From positions 1-64,000 of the forward strand of contig NZ_LMFJ01000002.1 in assembly GCF_001426755.1 (NCBI RefSeq): 64,000 nucleotides of DNA, written 5' to 3'. Both the position numbers and the translations under genes were made by a program. Below are positions 7,979-15,486 of the stretch, in pieces. Position 1 is the stretch's first letter, and each line of letters opens with the position of its first letter. Under the pieces are notes generated by a model, which ran no database searches, was not told where the DNA came from, and was given only the letters and a program-made list of their open reading frames with translations. This stretch comes from Aeromicrobium sp. Root495 (GTDB taxonomy: Bacteria; Actinomycetota; Actinomycetes; Propionibacteriales; Nocardioidaceae).

Positions 7979-8934
7979 CCCGCGTCCTGGTGACCGGCGC
8001 CTCCGGCTACCTGGGGAGCTGGGTCGTCGCCGAGCTGGTGCGCAGCGGCGCCGACGTCCGCGCCACCGTGCGCACCGACCGCTCCGAGGCGTCCTTGCGT
8101 GACGACCTGCGCCGCGCCGGGCTGGACGCCGGGTCGGTCGAGGTCGTCCACACCTCGCTCACCTCCGACGAGGGCTGGCGTGACGCCGCGGCGGGGATCG
8201 AGGAGGTCCACCACGTCGCAGCCCCGATGATCCTGGGGACCGGAGCGGACGAGGTCGTGATCCCGGCCCGCGACGGGACCCTCCGCGTCCTGGGTGCCGC
8301 CCGGGACGCCGGGGTGCGACGCGTCGTCATGACCTCGTCGTTCGCCGCGATCGGCTACTCGCCCAAGCCGGTCCGCGACTACACCGAGGACGACTGGACC
8401 GACCCCGAGACGCCTGGGCTGGCCGCGTACCCGCTCGCGAAGACCGTCCAGGAACGAGCGGCCTGGGACTTCCTGGAGCAGGAGCGCGACGCCCCCGAGC
8501 TCGTCGTGATCAACCCGACCTGGATCGCCGGCCCGAGCCTGGGGACCGAGATCCGTTCCTCGCTCGACGTCATCGACGCGATGCTCAGCGGGACGCTGAC
8601 CGTCGCTCCCCCGCAGCGCTTCGGCATCGTCGACGTGCGCGACGTCGCGGCTCTCCACCTCATGGCCATGGCCACGCCTGCTGCCGCAGGGCGGCGCTAC
8701 CTGGCACTGGCCGACGGCCCCACCCGGACGTTCGCCGACGTCGGCCGGATCCTCCGCGACCGGCTCGGCCCACGCGCCGAGAAGGTCGCCGTCGCGCTGG
8801 CCGGCGACGAGGAGCCTCCTCCGCTCGTGATCCACAACGACCGCGCGCGCCACGAGCTCGGGTTCAGGCCGCGCGCCGTCGAGGACACGATCGCGGAGAC
8901 GGGAGAGGACGTCCTCCGGATCCGGTCCGCCTGA
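7975..8934 (+). CDS. NAD(P)-dependent epimerase/reductase, extended SDR family
   Basis: 319 residues with the N-terminal Rossmann glycine motif GASGYLG (about 8-14) and the catalytic YPLAK (about 152-156), i.e. the YxxxK of extended short-chain dehydrogenases. The overall pattern resembles dihydroflavonol-4-reductase-like proteins, which reduce a carbonyl with NADPH. The natural substrate is unknown. It overlaps the MerR gene by four bases and is probably induced through it. Confidence 0.88.
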   Translation: MTRVLVTGASGYLGSWVVAELVRSGADVRATVRTDRSEASLRDDLRRAGLDAGSVEVVHTSLTSDEGWRDAAAGIEEVHHVAAPMILGTGADEVVIPARDGTLRVLGAARDAGVRRVVMTSSFAAIGYSPKPVRDYTEDDWTDPETPGLAAYPLAKTVQERAAWDFLEQERDAPELVVINPTWIAGPSLGTEIRSSLDVIDAMLSGTLTVAPPQRFGIVDVRDVAALHLMAMATPAAAGRRYLALADGPTRTFADVGRILRDRLGPRAEKVAVALAGDEEPPPLVIHNDRARHELGFRPRAVEDTIAETGEDVLRIRSA

Positions 8935-9069
8935 ACCCGCAGGCCGACGGGAGGCCGTCCACGCCGACGCCGAGCCGACGCCGAGCACCGGGCGGCTGGT
9001 CGATCCCGGACCAGCGCTGCCGAGCCTGGCCAGGAGGCGGGGCCTCGGCGTCCCGCCTACGTTCGAGGA

Positions 9070-9873
9070 ATGACTTCCTCGTCGGCGGTCGACCGCCGGA
9101 ACCTCGTTCGTGTCTCCCTATCCTCGGGCGTGGTCGTGACGCTCCTGCAGACCGCCACCGCCGTCCTCGGACTGCGCCGCGGACGACGCGACTACGCCGA
9201 CGCGGCCTGGGGGCCGGGCCTCGCGGCGGTGGCCGTGACGAGCGCCGTCGTCGGCAACGGATCGCGCGCACGCCGGTGGACCACGGCTGCGCTGGTGACG
9301 GCGTGGGCGGCGCGACTGGAGAGCGTGATGCTCGGGCGGCTCCGCTCGAGCGACGAGGAGGACTCCCGGTACACCGACTTCCTCGAGGGTGACGGCACCG
9401 CCAAGGTCGTCGCGAAGGTCTTCGCCACCCAGGCCGTGGCCCAGCTGCTGGTGTCGGCGCCCGTCCAGGTCAGCGCCGCGTCCGCCACCCGAGGTCGACG
9501 TCGGTGGCTGTTCCCGCTCGGCGTCGCCGTGGCGGTCGGGGGCGCGGTGGTGGAGGCCGTCGCAGACCGGCAGAAGTCGGCGTTCATGGAGCAGCCGAGG
9601 GACCAGCGGCCCGACGTCCTCGACACCGGCCTGTGGGGCATCTCCCGCCACCCGAACTACCTCGGCGACTCCCTCGTCTGGGACGGAGTCTGGATCGCCG
9701 GCGCGGCCTCGGCCCCCCCGCTCCTCACCCTTCCCGCGCCCACGGCGATGAGCTACTTCCTCATGTACGCGACCGGTGCCAAGCGCACCGAGGAGCACAT
9801 GGAGGAGCGGGACGGCTACCGCGACTACCAGCGCCGCGTGCCGTTCTTCTTCCCCTGGCCGCGTCGAGGCTGA
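9070..9873 (+). CDS. DUF1295 family membrane protein (steroid 5-alpha-reductase-like)
   Basis: 267 residues with several membrane helices and the C-terminal signature GLWGISRHPNYLGD followed by KRTEEHMEERDGYRDYQRR. The family is related to the steroid 5-alpha-reductase / isoprenylcysteine methyltransferase membrane fold, and its bacterial members are poorly characterised. ATG 9070 has GAGGA about 3 bases before it. It is monocistronic as far as can be seen and is the last core-type gene before the accessory island. Confidence 0.85.
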   Translation: MTSSSAVDRRNLVRVSLSSGVVVTLLQTATAVLGLRRGRRDYADAAWGPGLAAVAVTSAVVGNGSRARRWTTAALVTAWAARLESVMLGRLRSSDEEDSRYTDFLEGDGTAKVVAKVFATQAVAQLLVSAPVQVSAASATRGRRRWLFPLGVAVAVGGAVVEAVADRQKSAFMEQPRDQRPDVLDTGLWGISRHPNYLGDSLVWDGVWIAGAASAPPLLTLPAPTAMSYFLMYATGAKRTEEHMEERDGYRDYQRRVPFFFPWPRRG

Positions 9874-10474
9874 GGCCTTGCCGGCGGCGGCTTCATCGCC
9901 ACGGCCTCTCAAGCTGACGCAGCGTCTCGAGCCTTCGCCGGCCAACGGATCCTCGGCGGGCCGTTGCAGGGGCAAACCTGGCGCGGGAAGGAGGGGCTCG
10001 CCGACCGGCTCGGCGCGGAACGACTGCAGGACCGCGAGAGCCACCAGGTCGTCCAGCACGCCGCTCAGATTCTTGCGGACCAGGCGCGGACCAACGAGCC
10101 TTCAAACAGCCCTGACCGGCGGTCATGTCACTCGTCAGTAGTACCAGGGGAAAGGCGAACCAGCTGATTGGCGGTTGTTGACCGCTGCTGGCCCTCGATG
10201 AACCGTTGCGATTCGAGGGGTAGTCCGTAGTTGAACAGCGTTGGCTTGTACTGGGCCCGTTGGGCCTGATCGACTCCGTTGCGGACATTTTGCGGACTGA
10301 CGTCTTCGTGACACTGGGTTGGGGTCGTGACGTCGATGCCATCGCGAAGCGTGTCCGATTCAACCGACACACGTCGGCGCCCAGAGGCGGAATCTTCCAG
10401 TTGTCCCCACACGACGTGGGCGGTGGCCCCTCGAACGTCCGCAATCGTGCAGAGGTCCGCACAGCAGGCAGAGG
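9874..10474. other. gene-free stretch at the left edge of the accessory island
   Basis: No convincing gene on either strand. The right part (10126-10300) is the first copy of the 175-bp direct repeat described separately. A weak inverted repeat (GAGGCC at 9872 with GGCCTC at 9903) after the DUF1295 stop might act as a terminator. Confidence 0.5.
10126..10300. repeat. direct repeat A, copy 1 (island boundary)
   Basis: This 175-bp segment recurs, diverged but collinear, at 19420-19594. The first 25 bp match at 23 positions (TGT-ACTCGTCAGTA-TACCAGGGG) and a 15-bp block GACTCCGTTGCGGAC is identical, at the same internal offset of 146 bp in both copies. It ends in two TGCGGAC units at 10280 and 10291, exactly 11 bp apart. 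Location at the junction between core and accessory DNA suggests an integration-related site. No integrase gene is visible. Confidence 0.6.
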
Positions 10475-11551
10475 CTAGGTCTGGCTCTTCGGTGCCCGGG
10501 GTAGCGGCTCGGACAGGTAGTCCAGGTCGAGGTCTTCGCTGTTGTTGGCCCTCGAGAGCGGGAACTCGTCCACTGGGATCGGTTCGGCACTGACCGATGC
10601 GATGATCGCGCGGACGCCGCATTGGTCGGCTGCCTGTTCGCAGCGCTGCGCCCAAGCGTCAAGGAGGTACTGCCAGAGCCAGTACCGGTGCTCCATGGGG
10701 GTGGTGGGCCGGTTAAGGATGTCGGCGATAGTTGCCTCCTTGCCGATGGCGGGCTGTCCGGGCGCCAGGGAGAGGGAGGTGCGGAGTTCGGCGGGTTCGG
10801 CGGGGAGATTGTCGTCGGCCCTGGGATAAGGCAGGACACCTTCGTTGAAGATGACTACGAGGCTGAGGTCGTAGGGCGCGTTGAGCCATCCGCCGTTGTT
10901 CTGCGCTTCGACGCGGATGGCGTAGATGTGGGTGAGGAGCTTACCGAGAGGGGTGGCTTCCTTGCGGGCCTTCGAGGCCAGGATGTCGCGGAGCGGCTGG
11001 AGGGTCCAGACGACTTCGTCGGGGAACGCGAAGCGTCCGAACTTGCGCGAGACGGTGCCGGCGAACCGGCGGGTGTCATGGTCGGTGTGGACGCCGGGGG
11101 TGCGGGTCTTATCGGCGAGGGCGTTCTTGTGGACAGTGGTAATGGTGTCTAGATCGGCGAAGTGGCCCGGATCGAGCTGAGGGAGGGCGGCGTACGCAAT
11201 GCGCTTGCCGTTGAGCGCCTCTGCGCGGGCGGTTCCGTCGAGGCGGACGACTGGTGCGACATGGATGTGGTCCTTCGACGGCTGCGATGTGTCGCAGGAC
11301 TGACTGATGACGGCGATGCCGAGGGGGGTATCGACGCGGCGGGGCTTGCCTCCGGCGTCTACGACGTAGAGGTGGTCAAGGTTGAACACGTCGGCCTGTC
11401 GCCAGCCTGAGCAATCGGTGAGCTCGGCAGGAGCGGGAGTATTGATGTTCGCGGAAGCGGCGGCAGGAGCGGAAGGGTTCGCGGGGGCCGCGACAACGGG
11501 CTTCTTTTTCGCTGGCCGGCGTTCACGCCACGCCGATGCCAGTGACTTCAC
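10475..11551 (-). CDS. hypothetical protein with ISQSCD motif, third gene of TIGR04255 operon
   Basis: 358 residues. The first 45 are basic, then Pro/Ala-rich and probably disordered. The rest looks globular, with GIAVISQSCDTSQ (about 78-90), a histidine-rich loop (DHIHVAPVVRL) and a C-terminal helical region ending in an acidic DLDLDYLSEPL segment. I do not recognise an enzyme family; the Ser-Cys-Asp segment could be a functional site. Its start overlaps the previous stop by four bases (ATGA), so it is translated from the same message as the HTH protein and the TIGR04255 protein. Confidence 0.75.
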   Translation of the reverse strand: MKSLASAWRERRPAKKKPVVAAPANPSAPAAASANINTPAPAELTDCSGWRQADVFNLDHLYVVDAGGKPRRVDTPLGIAVISQSCDTSQPSKDHIHVAPVVRLDGTARAEALNGKRIAYAALPQLDPGHFADLDTITTVHKNALADKTRTPGVHTDHDTRRFAGTVSRKFGRFAFPDEVVWTLQPLRDILASKARKEATPLGKLLTHIYAIRVEAQNNGGWLNAPYDLSLVVIFNEGVLPYPRADDNLPAEPAELRTSLSLAPGQPAIGKEATIADILNRPTTPMEHRYWLWQYLLDAWAQRCEQAADQCGVRAIIASVSAEPIPVDEFPLSRANNSEDLDLDYLSEPLPRAPKSQT

Positions 11552-12189
11552 GCGTCGGTCGCCGCGCCTTCCTTGCCGGCGCCGGCCTTCTCCTCGGCCG
11601 TGAACGGCTCACCCCACGGGAGTCCGTTCGCGGCGACTCGGTCGCGCTGGAAAGCGCTGAGAATGCTCCTCCCGTCCTCTCCGGGTGACAATAACGCGGC
11701 CCGGGTGGCGTCAGGGGTCTCGCCCTTTGCGGCGGCGACGGCGGCCGCGAAGTTACGCAGGGCGCGCTCGTTCGCGGCGTTGACCCGACCGCCGTTCGCC
11801 CAGAGGTGAACAGCGCGCCTGGACACTCCGAAGACCTTGCCGAGCTGGTCCCAGGTCAGGCCGGACTGTTCCTTCACCCACAGCACTTCATTCTGGCTGG
11901 TGCGCGCGGCTGGCGCCTGTGAACGGATCTGCGTGGTGGTGACTTCGGTGTCGGACTGGGTCGGGCTGAGGGCCTCCCAAGCGATGAAGCTGGTCGCGGT
12001 GTTGTCGGAGTGGTCGCCGATGATGACCGAGGACAAGGTGCCGTCATGGGCTACACCGATGGCTGGCACGCCAACCAGGGTGCTCGCCGCGGTGAGGGTG
12101 GTGAGGGCCAGGAACGCTGCCGGCCCAGCCACCTTGCGCAGAGCGGGTTCGGTTCGGGCGTTTTCGTGCGGGAATGGTGCAAGGGTCAT
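11548..12189 (-). CDS. membrane-anchored helix-turn-helix protein, second gene of TIGR04255 operon
   Basis: 213 residues. A hydrophobic span at about 22-46 is followed by a polar stretch and an XRE/sigma-4-like helix-turn-helix at about 101-135 (SGLTWDQLGKVFGVSRRAVH), then a charged helical tail. This suggests a DNA-binding or protein-binding module tied to the membrane. The start codon overlaps the TIGR04255 stop by one base and its own stop overlaps the next start by four. It could be the operon's own regulator. The membrane assignment is less sure than the HTH. Confidence 0.7.
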   Translation of the reverse strand: MTLAPFPHENARTEPALRKVAGPAAFLALTTLTAASTLVGVPAIGVAHDGTLSSVIIGDHSDNTATSFIAWEALSPTQSDTEVTTTQIRSQAPAARTSQNEVLWVKEQSGLTWDQLGKVFGVSRRAVHLWANGGRVNAANERALRNFAAAVAAAKGETPDATRAALLSPGEDGRSILSAFQRDRVAANGLPWGEPFTAEEKAGAGKEGAATDA

Positions 12190-13004
12190 CAGATGTCACC
12201 TCCGAATGCTTGAAGGAATGAGGGTTCGACGGCCCAGCGGAAAAACTGGTAGGCCTTGAGCGCGAGTTCGCCAGTAACGCCGGCGATGTCATCACCGGCG
12301 TATGTGCCGGGGTGCCAGGCGTGAAACGAGTCCATGTCGAGGAGCCAAGAGTTGCCGGCAGTTGGAGGCAGTGTGGCGTCGTGGGTCATTCCTGCAGGCA
12401 TCAGCCCCCAGCGAGCGGTGAAGCCTTTGTCGTCCTCAAACTGGTACAGCGCTTCGCTCATGGAGCGCAGCAGCGCCGCTTTGCTTGAGTGCACGCCAAC
12501 CAGGCCGCTGATCTCGGAGCGGAGGTATGTCACGAGATTGTCCAGCACGTGGGGCTGCTCGACACGGTTGAGGAAGCGCACCCCGATGCGTTCGACGGAT
12601 GGAGGAGCACCTACCGACCTGAACGTCTCCCACGCTTCTTGGAGGCGTGCGGTGAAGTGGCTACGGCTTTCGTAGGCTTCGGTCTCGATACTCATGAAGT
12701 TGGTCGAGAACGACACTGTCCAAGTGTTGTCGGCGCTGCGCAGCCTCCAGACCTTCACTCCGCCCATGCCGGCGGTGACGCCGTCGGGACCAATCATGAT
12801 GTTGGCTTCCTCGCCGGCCTCGAAGTGCGGGTAGTCCTCGGACAGGGCGGTGGCCACGTCGAGCGCGAAAGCGTCGGGTGAACGTAGGAAGCGGGTGTAC
12901 TGCGGGAACCGCACCTGAGCTAGGACGCGCACGAGCGGTGCGGCCGGCAGGGGTACGTCGCCGGGGCTGGGGTTGTCGAACGGTCCGTGCAAGGGTTCCT
13001 CCAC
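12189..13004 (-). CDS. TIGR04255 family protein, first gene of a three-gene operon
   Basis: About 271 residues. The N-terminal PLAAPLVRVLAQVRFP-like segment (here PLPAAPLVRVLAQVRFPQY) and the later RIGVRFLNRVEQP are characteristic of the sporadically distributed TIGR04255 family, which is found in scattered bacteria and has no settled function. GTG 13004 is one possible start. A TTG at 12992 is preceded by GGAGG at ideal spacing and may be the true one. The whole operon (13004 to 10475) has overlapping frames throughout, which argues for a stoichiometric three-component system. Confidence 0.8.
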   Translation of the reverse strand: MEEPLHGPFDNPSPGDVPLPAAPLVRVLAQVRFPQYTRFLRSPDAFALDVATALSEDYPHFEAGEEANIMIGPDGVTAGMGGVKVWRLRSADNTWTVSFSTNFMSIETEAYESRSHFTARLQEAWETFRSVGAPPSVERIGVRFLNRVEQPHVLDNLVTYLRSEISGLVGVHSSKAALLRSMSEALYQFEDDKGFTARWGLMPAGMTHDATLPPTAGNSWLLDMDSFHAWHPGTYAGDDIAGVTGELALKAYQFFRWAVEPSFLQAFGGDI

Positions 13005-13005
13005 G

Positions 13006-13024
13006 CTTCACAGTCTACTTCACA
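13006..13024. promoter_or_regulatory. CTTCACA direct repeats at the TIGR04255 operon start
   Basis: CTTCACA occurs at 13006-13012 and again at 13018-13024, a 12-bp period, immediately upstream of the operon's start codon. A related TGTGACA lies at about 13039. Helically spaced direct repeats here could bind the operon's own HTH protein. Functional assignment is inferred. Confidence 0.35.
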
Positions 13025-13146
13025 CTATGACGGATGGGTGTGACAAGTCGTTGGTCGCGCCGAGAACCATGATCGACCTACTGCCTGGCGTCAGGCCAAG
13101 GCGACTGCCCTAGACTTCGCGTGCGCGGGGCCACCCGAGGGGAAGG

Positions 13147-13199
13147 CTTCTGTGTAGAAGTGCTTAGCACCTTTGGCTGCGTCATGGTGGATTACCATG
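13147..13199 (+). other. paired hairpins upstream of the SLATT-RT genes (candidate structured RNA)
   Basis: In the 280-bp space between the divergent TIGR04255 and SLATT genes, two perfect small hairpins occur within 53 bases: CTTCT-GTGT-AGAAG (13147-13160) and CATGGT-GGATT-ACCATG (13183-13199). Many defence reverse transcriptases use an adjacent structured non-coding RNA, so this leader is a candidate. It could equally be an ordinary leader or operator. Confidence 0.3.
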
Positions 13200-13285
13200 C
13201 ATGGCATGGCGAGTGAATTGTCGGCATCGTCGACCACGCGAAATCTGCGTCGCGCACCCTCAACTGCAGCAGGAGTCGATCCGTC

Positions 13286-13945
13286 ATGAAACGACCAAAG
13301 CCTGCAGCGAAACTCGAACTCGACCATGAGCTCCCGCCAGAACCGTCGCCCTCCGATGAGTGGCTTAAGTCGTTCGAGCGTCGGACGTATCTGACGTTTG
13401 TGAGTCGAGCGCGAGCATCGGAGCGGCTCGCGCTGCGAGGAATGCTGTGGATGATTTCGTTGTCCGTTGCTTCGGCGACGGCCGTTTGCGCTTCGGTCTA
13501 CTCGCTTGCCAGTTCCACTAGACCGGTGTCCAACTCGGACGTTGGTGCGGCTCTTTTCTCCGTAATCACACTTGTGCTGTCCTTAATTGTTGCCGTGCTC
13601 AAATATGAGAGCCGATCGCGAGACCTCTTTCATAGCTTTCGGGCCATACAGAAAGTTTCTTCCGAGGCAGAAGTCTGGCAAGTCCGTGGCGGCAAGCTCG
13701 CGACACAGCATGATTGCTTGAACCTAAACGCGTCGTATCAGGACGCGCTCGATAAGTCTGAGAATCACACACCGCTAGATTTTTATCGAGCGATGACGAT
13801 TCGCGAAGGCGACAATGAAGCGCGAGATAGGAAGCTTCAAAATGAGGCGCGCTTCCGGCAGGGGCTGCTGACAGCATTGCCAATTCTCATAACGCTGGCG
13901 AGTCTCCTCTGGCTCGGAAAAATTGCTCTCGACCTCTTGCGATGA
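13286..13945 (+). CDS. SLATT-domain membrane protein (candidate pore-forming effector)
   Basis: 219 residues. A charged N-terminal part is followed by two adjacent hydrophobic helices (about 52-74 and 86-106), a cytoplasmic helical segment beginning KYESRSRDLFHSFRAIQK, and a third hydrophobic helix at about 193-217. The two helices plus the conserved-type segment after TM2 fit the SLATT family (SMODS/SLOG-associating two-TM effector), predicted to depolarise or permeabilise membranes when triggered. It overlaps the reverse transcriptase gene by four bases (ATGA). GC content and codon use are lower than in core genes, pointing to transfer. Assignment is by pattern, not by search. Confidence 0.72.
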   Translation: MKRPKPAAKLELDHELPPEPSPSDEWLKSFERRTYLTFVSRARASERLALRGMLWMISLSVASATAVCASVYSLASSTRPVSNSDVGAALFSVITLVLSLIVAVLKYESRSRDLFHSFRAIQKVSSEAEVWQVRGGKLATQHDCLNLNASYQDALDKSENHTPLDFYRAMTIREGDNEARDRKLQNEARFRQGLLTALPILITLASLLWLGKIALDLLR

Positions 13946-15303
13946 ACGTTCAGGCAAATGCCGCATTCAGATCCAGGACGACCCAACGGGCACTACGTCA
14001 CCGTCTGCTAAGCAGCGTGCCCAGCTCGCACGGTGTCGGCCTCGATGGCATCGTTCCGAGTTCGGTCGACGAATGGTCCAGAAGCCGCCAAGAGCTGTTG
14101 GTCAAAGAGGTCTCGAGCGCAATGCGAGCCGGAAAGTTTCGCTTCACGAACTATCGTGAAGGTCTCGCCTCGAGGGGTCGAGACCGCCCTCCAAGAGTTT
14201 TCGCCATCCCCACCGTCCGGGATCGGCTCGCCCTATCCGCGATGAAGGACTGCCTCGCTGACGTCTACCTCCACAGGGGCCCTGAACCACCTCAGCGCAA
14301 AATCAACCGGGTCGTCGATGCGGTCAACTCTGGTGCTTACAGCCATTACCTGAAGATCGATATCCAAGATTATTTCGGCTCGATCCAGCACGATGTGCTC
14401 CTTCGGCGCGTCCGGCGCCAGGTTCGGACCGATCGGCTGCTTGATCTGATTGATCGCGCGTTGCGGAACCCAACCGTTGCGTTCGGACAGAGAAGCGGCG
14501 GCCTCACATCAGCGTCCTCGGGCCTACCACTTGGACTCTCCATCTCATCGCTACTTGCCGAACTTTACCTCAGCGATTTTGACCTTCAGCATAAGTCCAG
14601 AGCCTATTTTCGCTATGTAGACGACATCCTTGTACTCAGTTCCGGCGCTCCGGCTTCATTAACAGGAATGCAAAATGATCTTCGATCGATTGGACTCTCG
14701 ACGCACCCTTTAGGCACTCCTGGCAAGTGCGAGGAAGGTCGGATCTCATCGGGATTCCAGTATTTGGGGTATCAGTTTAACGGACGGTCGGTTAACGTTT
14801 CTGATGCTGGTATCCGAAAGATCGAGAGCCAACTTGCAAGGCTCATCTCGCAGGCAGGTAAAACGCTGGTCGACCCTCAAGCAGATCGAGAGAGGAAGCG
14901 GCTCCTTTGGCGCCTTGACCTCCTCATAGGTGGGTGCGTGATTGACGGATACGCACGCGGCTGGATCCGCTATTACAATCGGGTAGACGCCCTTCATGAA
15001 CTTGCTCGACTAGATTCGCTCGTCGACAAGCTCCTGCGCCGCTATGCCCTTCTCGGTTCACCGAAACCTAAGCGCTTCATCTCAGCGTTCTGGGCAAGCA
15101 AGGACAACCTCCGGTTCCGGCACTACGCATTCGATCTGGACGCCATTACGCCGGGAAGGGCGCGCCGCGAGCTTGTCGACCTTGAAGGACTTCAGCCCAC
15201 GACCGTGACGAGGATGTCCGACACTGAGGCGATGAGGACATACCGACGCCTCGTGCGCCGCCACGTTCTCGAGATGGAGCGTGACCTAGAGCCTGCTTCC
15301 TAA
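13942..15303 (+). CDS. reverse transcriptase paired with the SLATT protein (putative defence RT)
   Basis: 453 residues with the RT palm motifs in order: FAIPTVRDRLALSAMKDCLA (about 87-106), motif A YLKIDIQDYFGSI (Asp140), motif B SGLPLGLSISSLL (about 193-205), catalytic YVDD at 225-228 and motif E FQYLGYQF. The catalytic aspartates are intact, so it should be an active polymerase. The C-terminal region has a GWIRYYNRVD segment reminiscent of maturase-like thumb sequence, but there is no HNH endonuclease, and I see no group II intron ribozyme structure. It overlaps the SLATT effector gene, which fits an antiphage RT-effector pair, not a mobile intron. Confidence 0.88.
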   Translation: MNVQANAAFRSRTTQRALRHRLLSSVPSSHGVGLDGIVPSSVDEWSRSRQELLVKEVSSAMRAGKFRFTNYREGLASRGRDRPPRVFAIPTVRDRLALSAMKDCLADVYLHRGPEPPQRKINRVVDAVNSGAYSHYLKIDIQDYFGSIQHDVLLRRVRRQVRTDRLLDLIDRALRNPTVAFGQRSGGLTSASSGLPLGLSISSLLAELYLSDFDLQHKSRAYFRYVDDILVLSSGAPASLTGMQNDLRSIGLSTHPLGTPGKCEEGRISSGFQYLGYQFNGRSVNVSDAGIRKIESQLARLISQAGKTLVDPQADRERKRLLWRLDLLIGGCVIDGYARGWIRYYNRVDALHELARLDSLVDKLLRRYALLGSPKPKRFISAFWASKDNLRFRHYAFDLDAITPGRARRELVDLEGLQPTTVTRMSDTEAMRTYRRLVRRHVLEMERDLEPAS

Positions 15304-15486
15304 ACGCAGCCTGCAGTTGGCGGGGCAACTACGAGGGCAGAAGGAGCTGATGAGTCAACGAAGTCGGACGCCGCCGTTCGTCCGATGCAGCATGGCGACG
15401 TTGTCGCAGGCGACGCTACGCCGGTTTGTTTCGTCGCACCAGATTGCTACGCCCGGACCGCAAACACTGAAGGAGAGCTGGTCTTC

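Noticed and set aside
9874-10474. tRNA gene as an integration target
   Set aside because: I looked for a cloverleaf and a T-loop near the island edges and found none.
13091-13327. A 78-codon minus-strand frame in the SLATT upstream region
   Set aside because: No ribosome binding site, it runs into the SLATT coding sequence, and the hairpins here suit a leader better.
14967-14980. A GCTATTACA match inside the RT gene as a third copy of repeat B
   Set aside because: It is a short coding match without the palindrome at the expected distance.
13942-15303. Group II intron-encoded protein
   Set aside because: There is no HNH domain and no visible ribozyme domain V-like hairpin downstream; the gene overlaps a SLATT gene instead.
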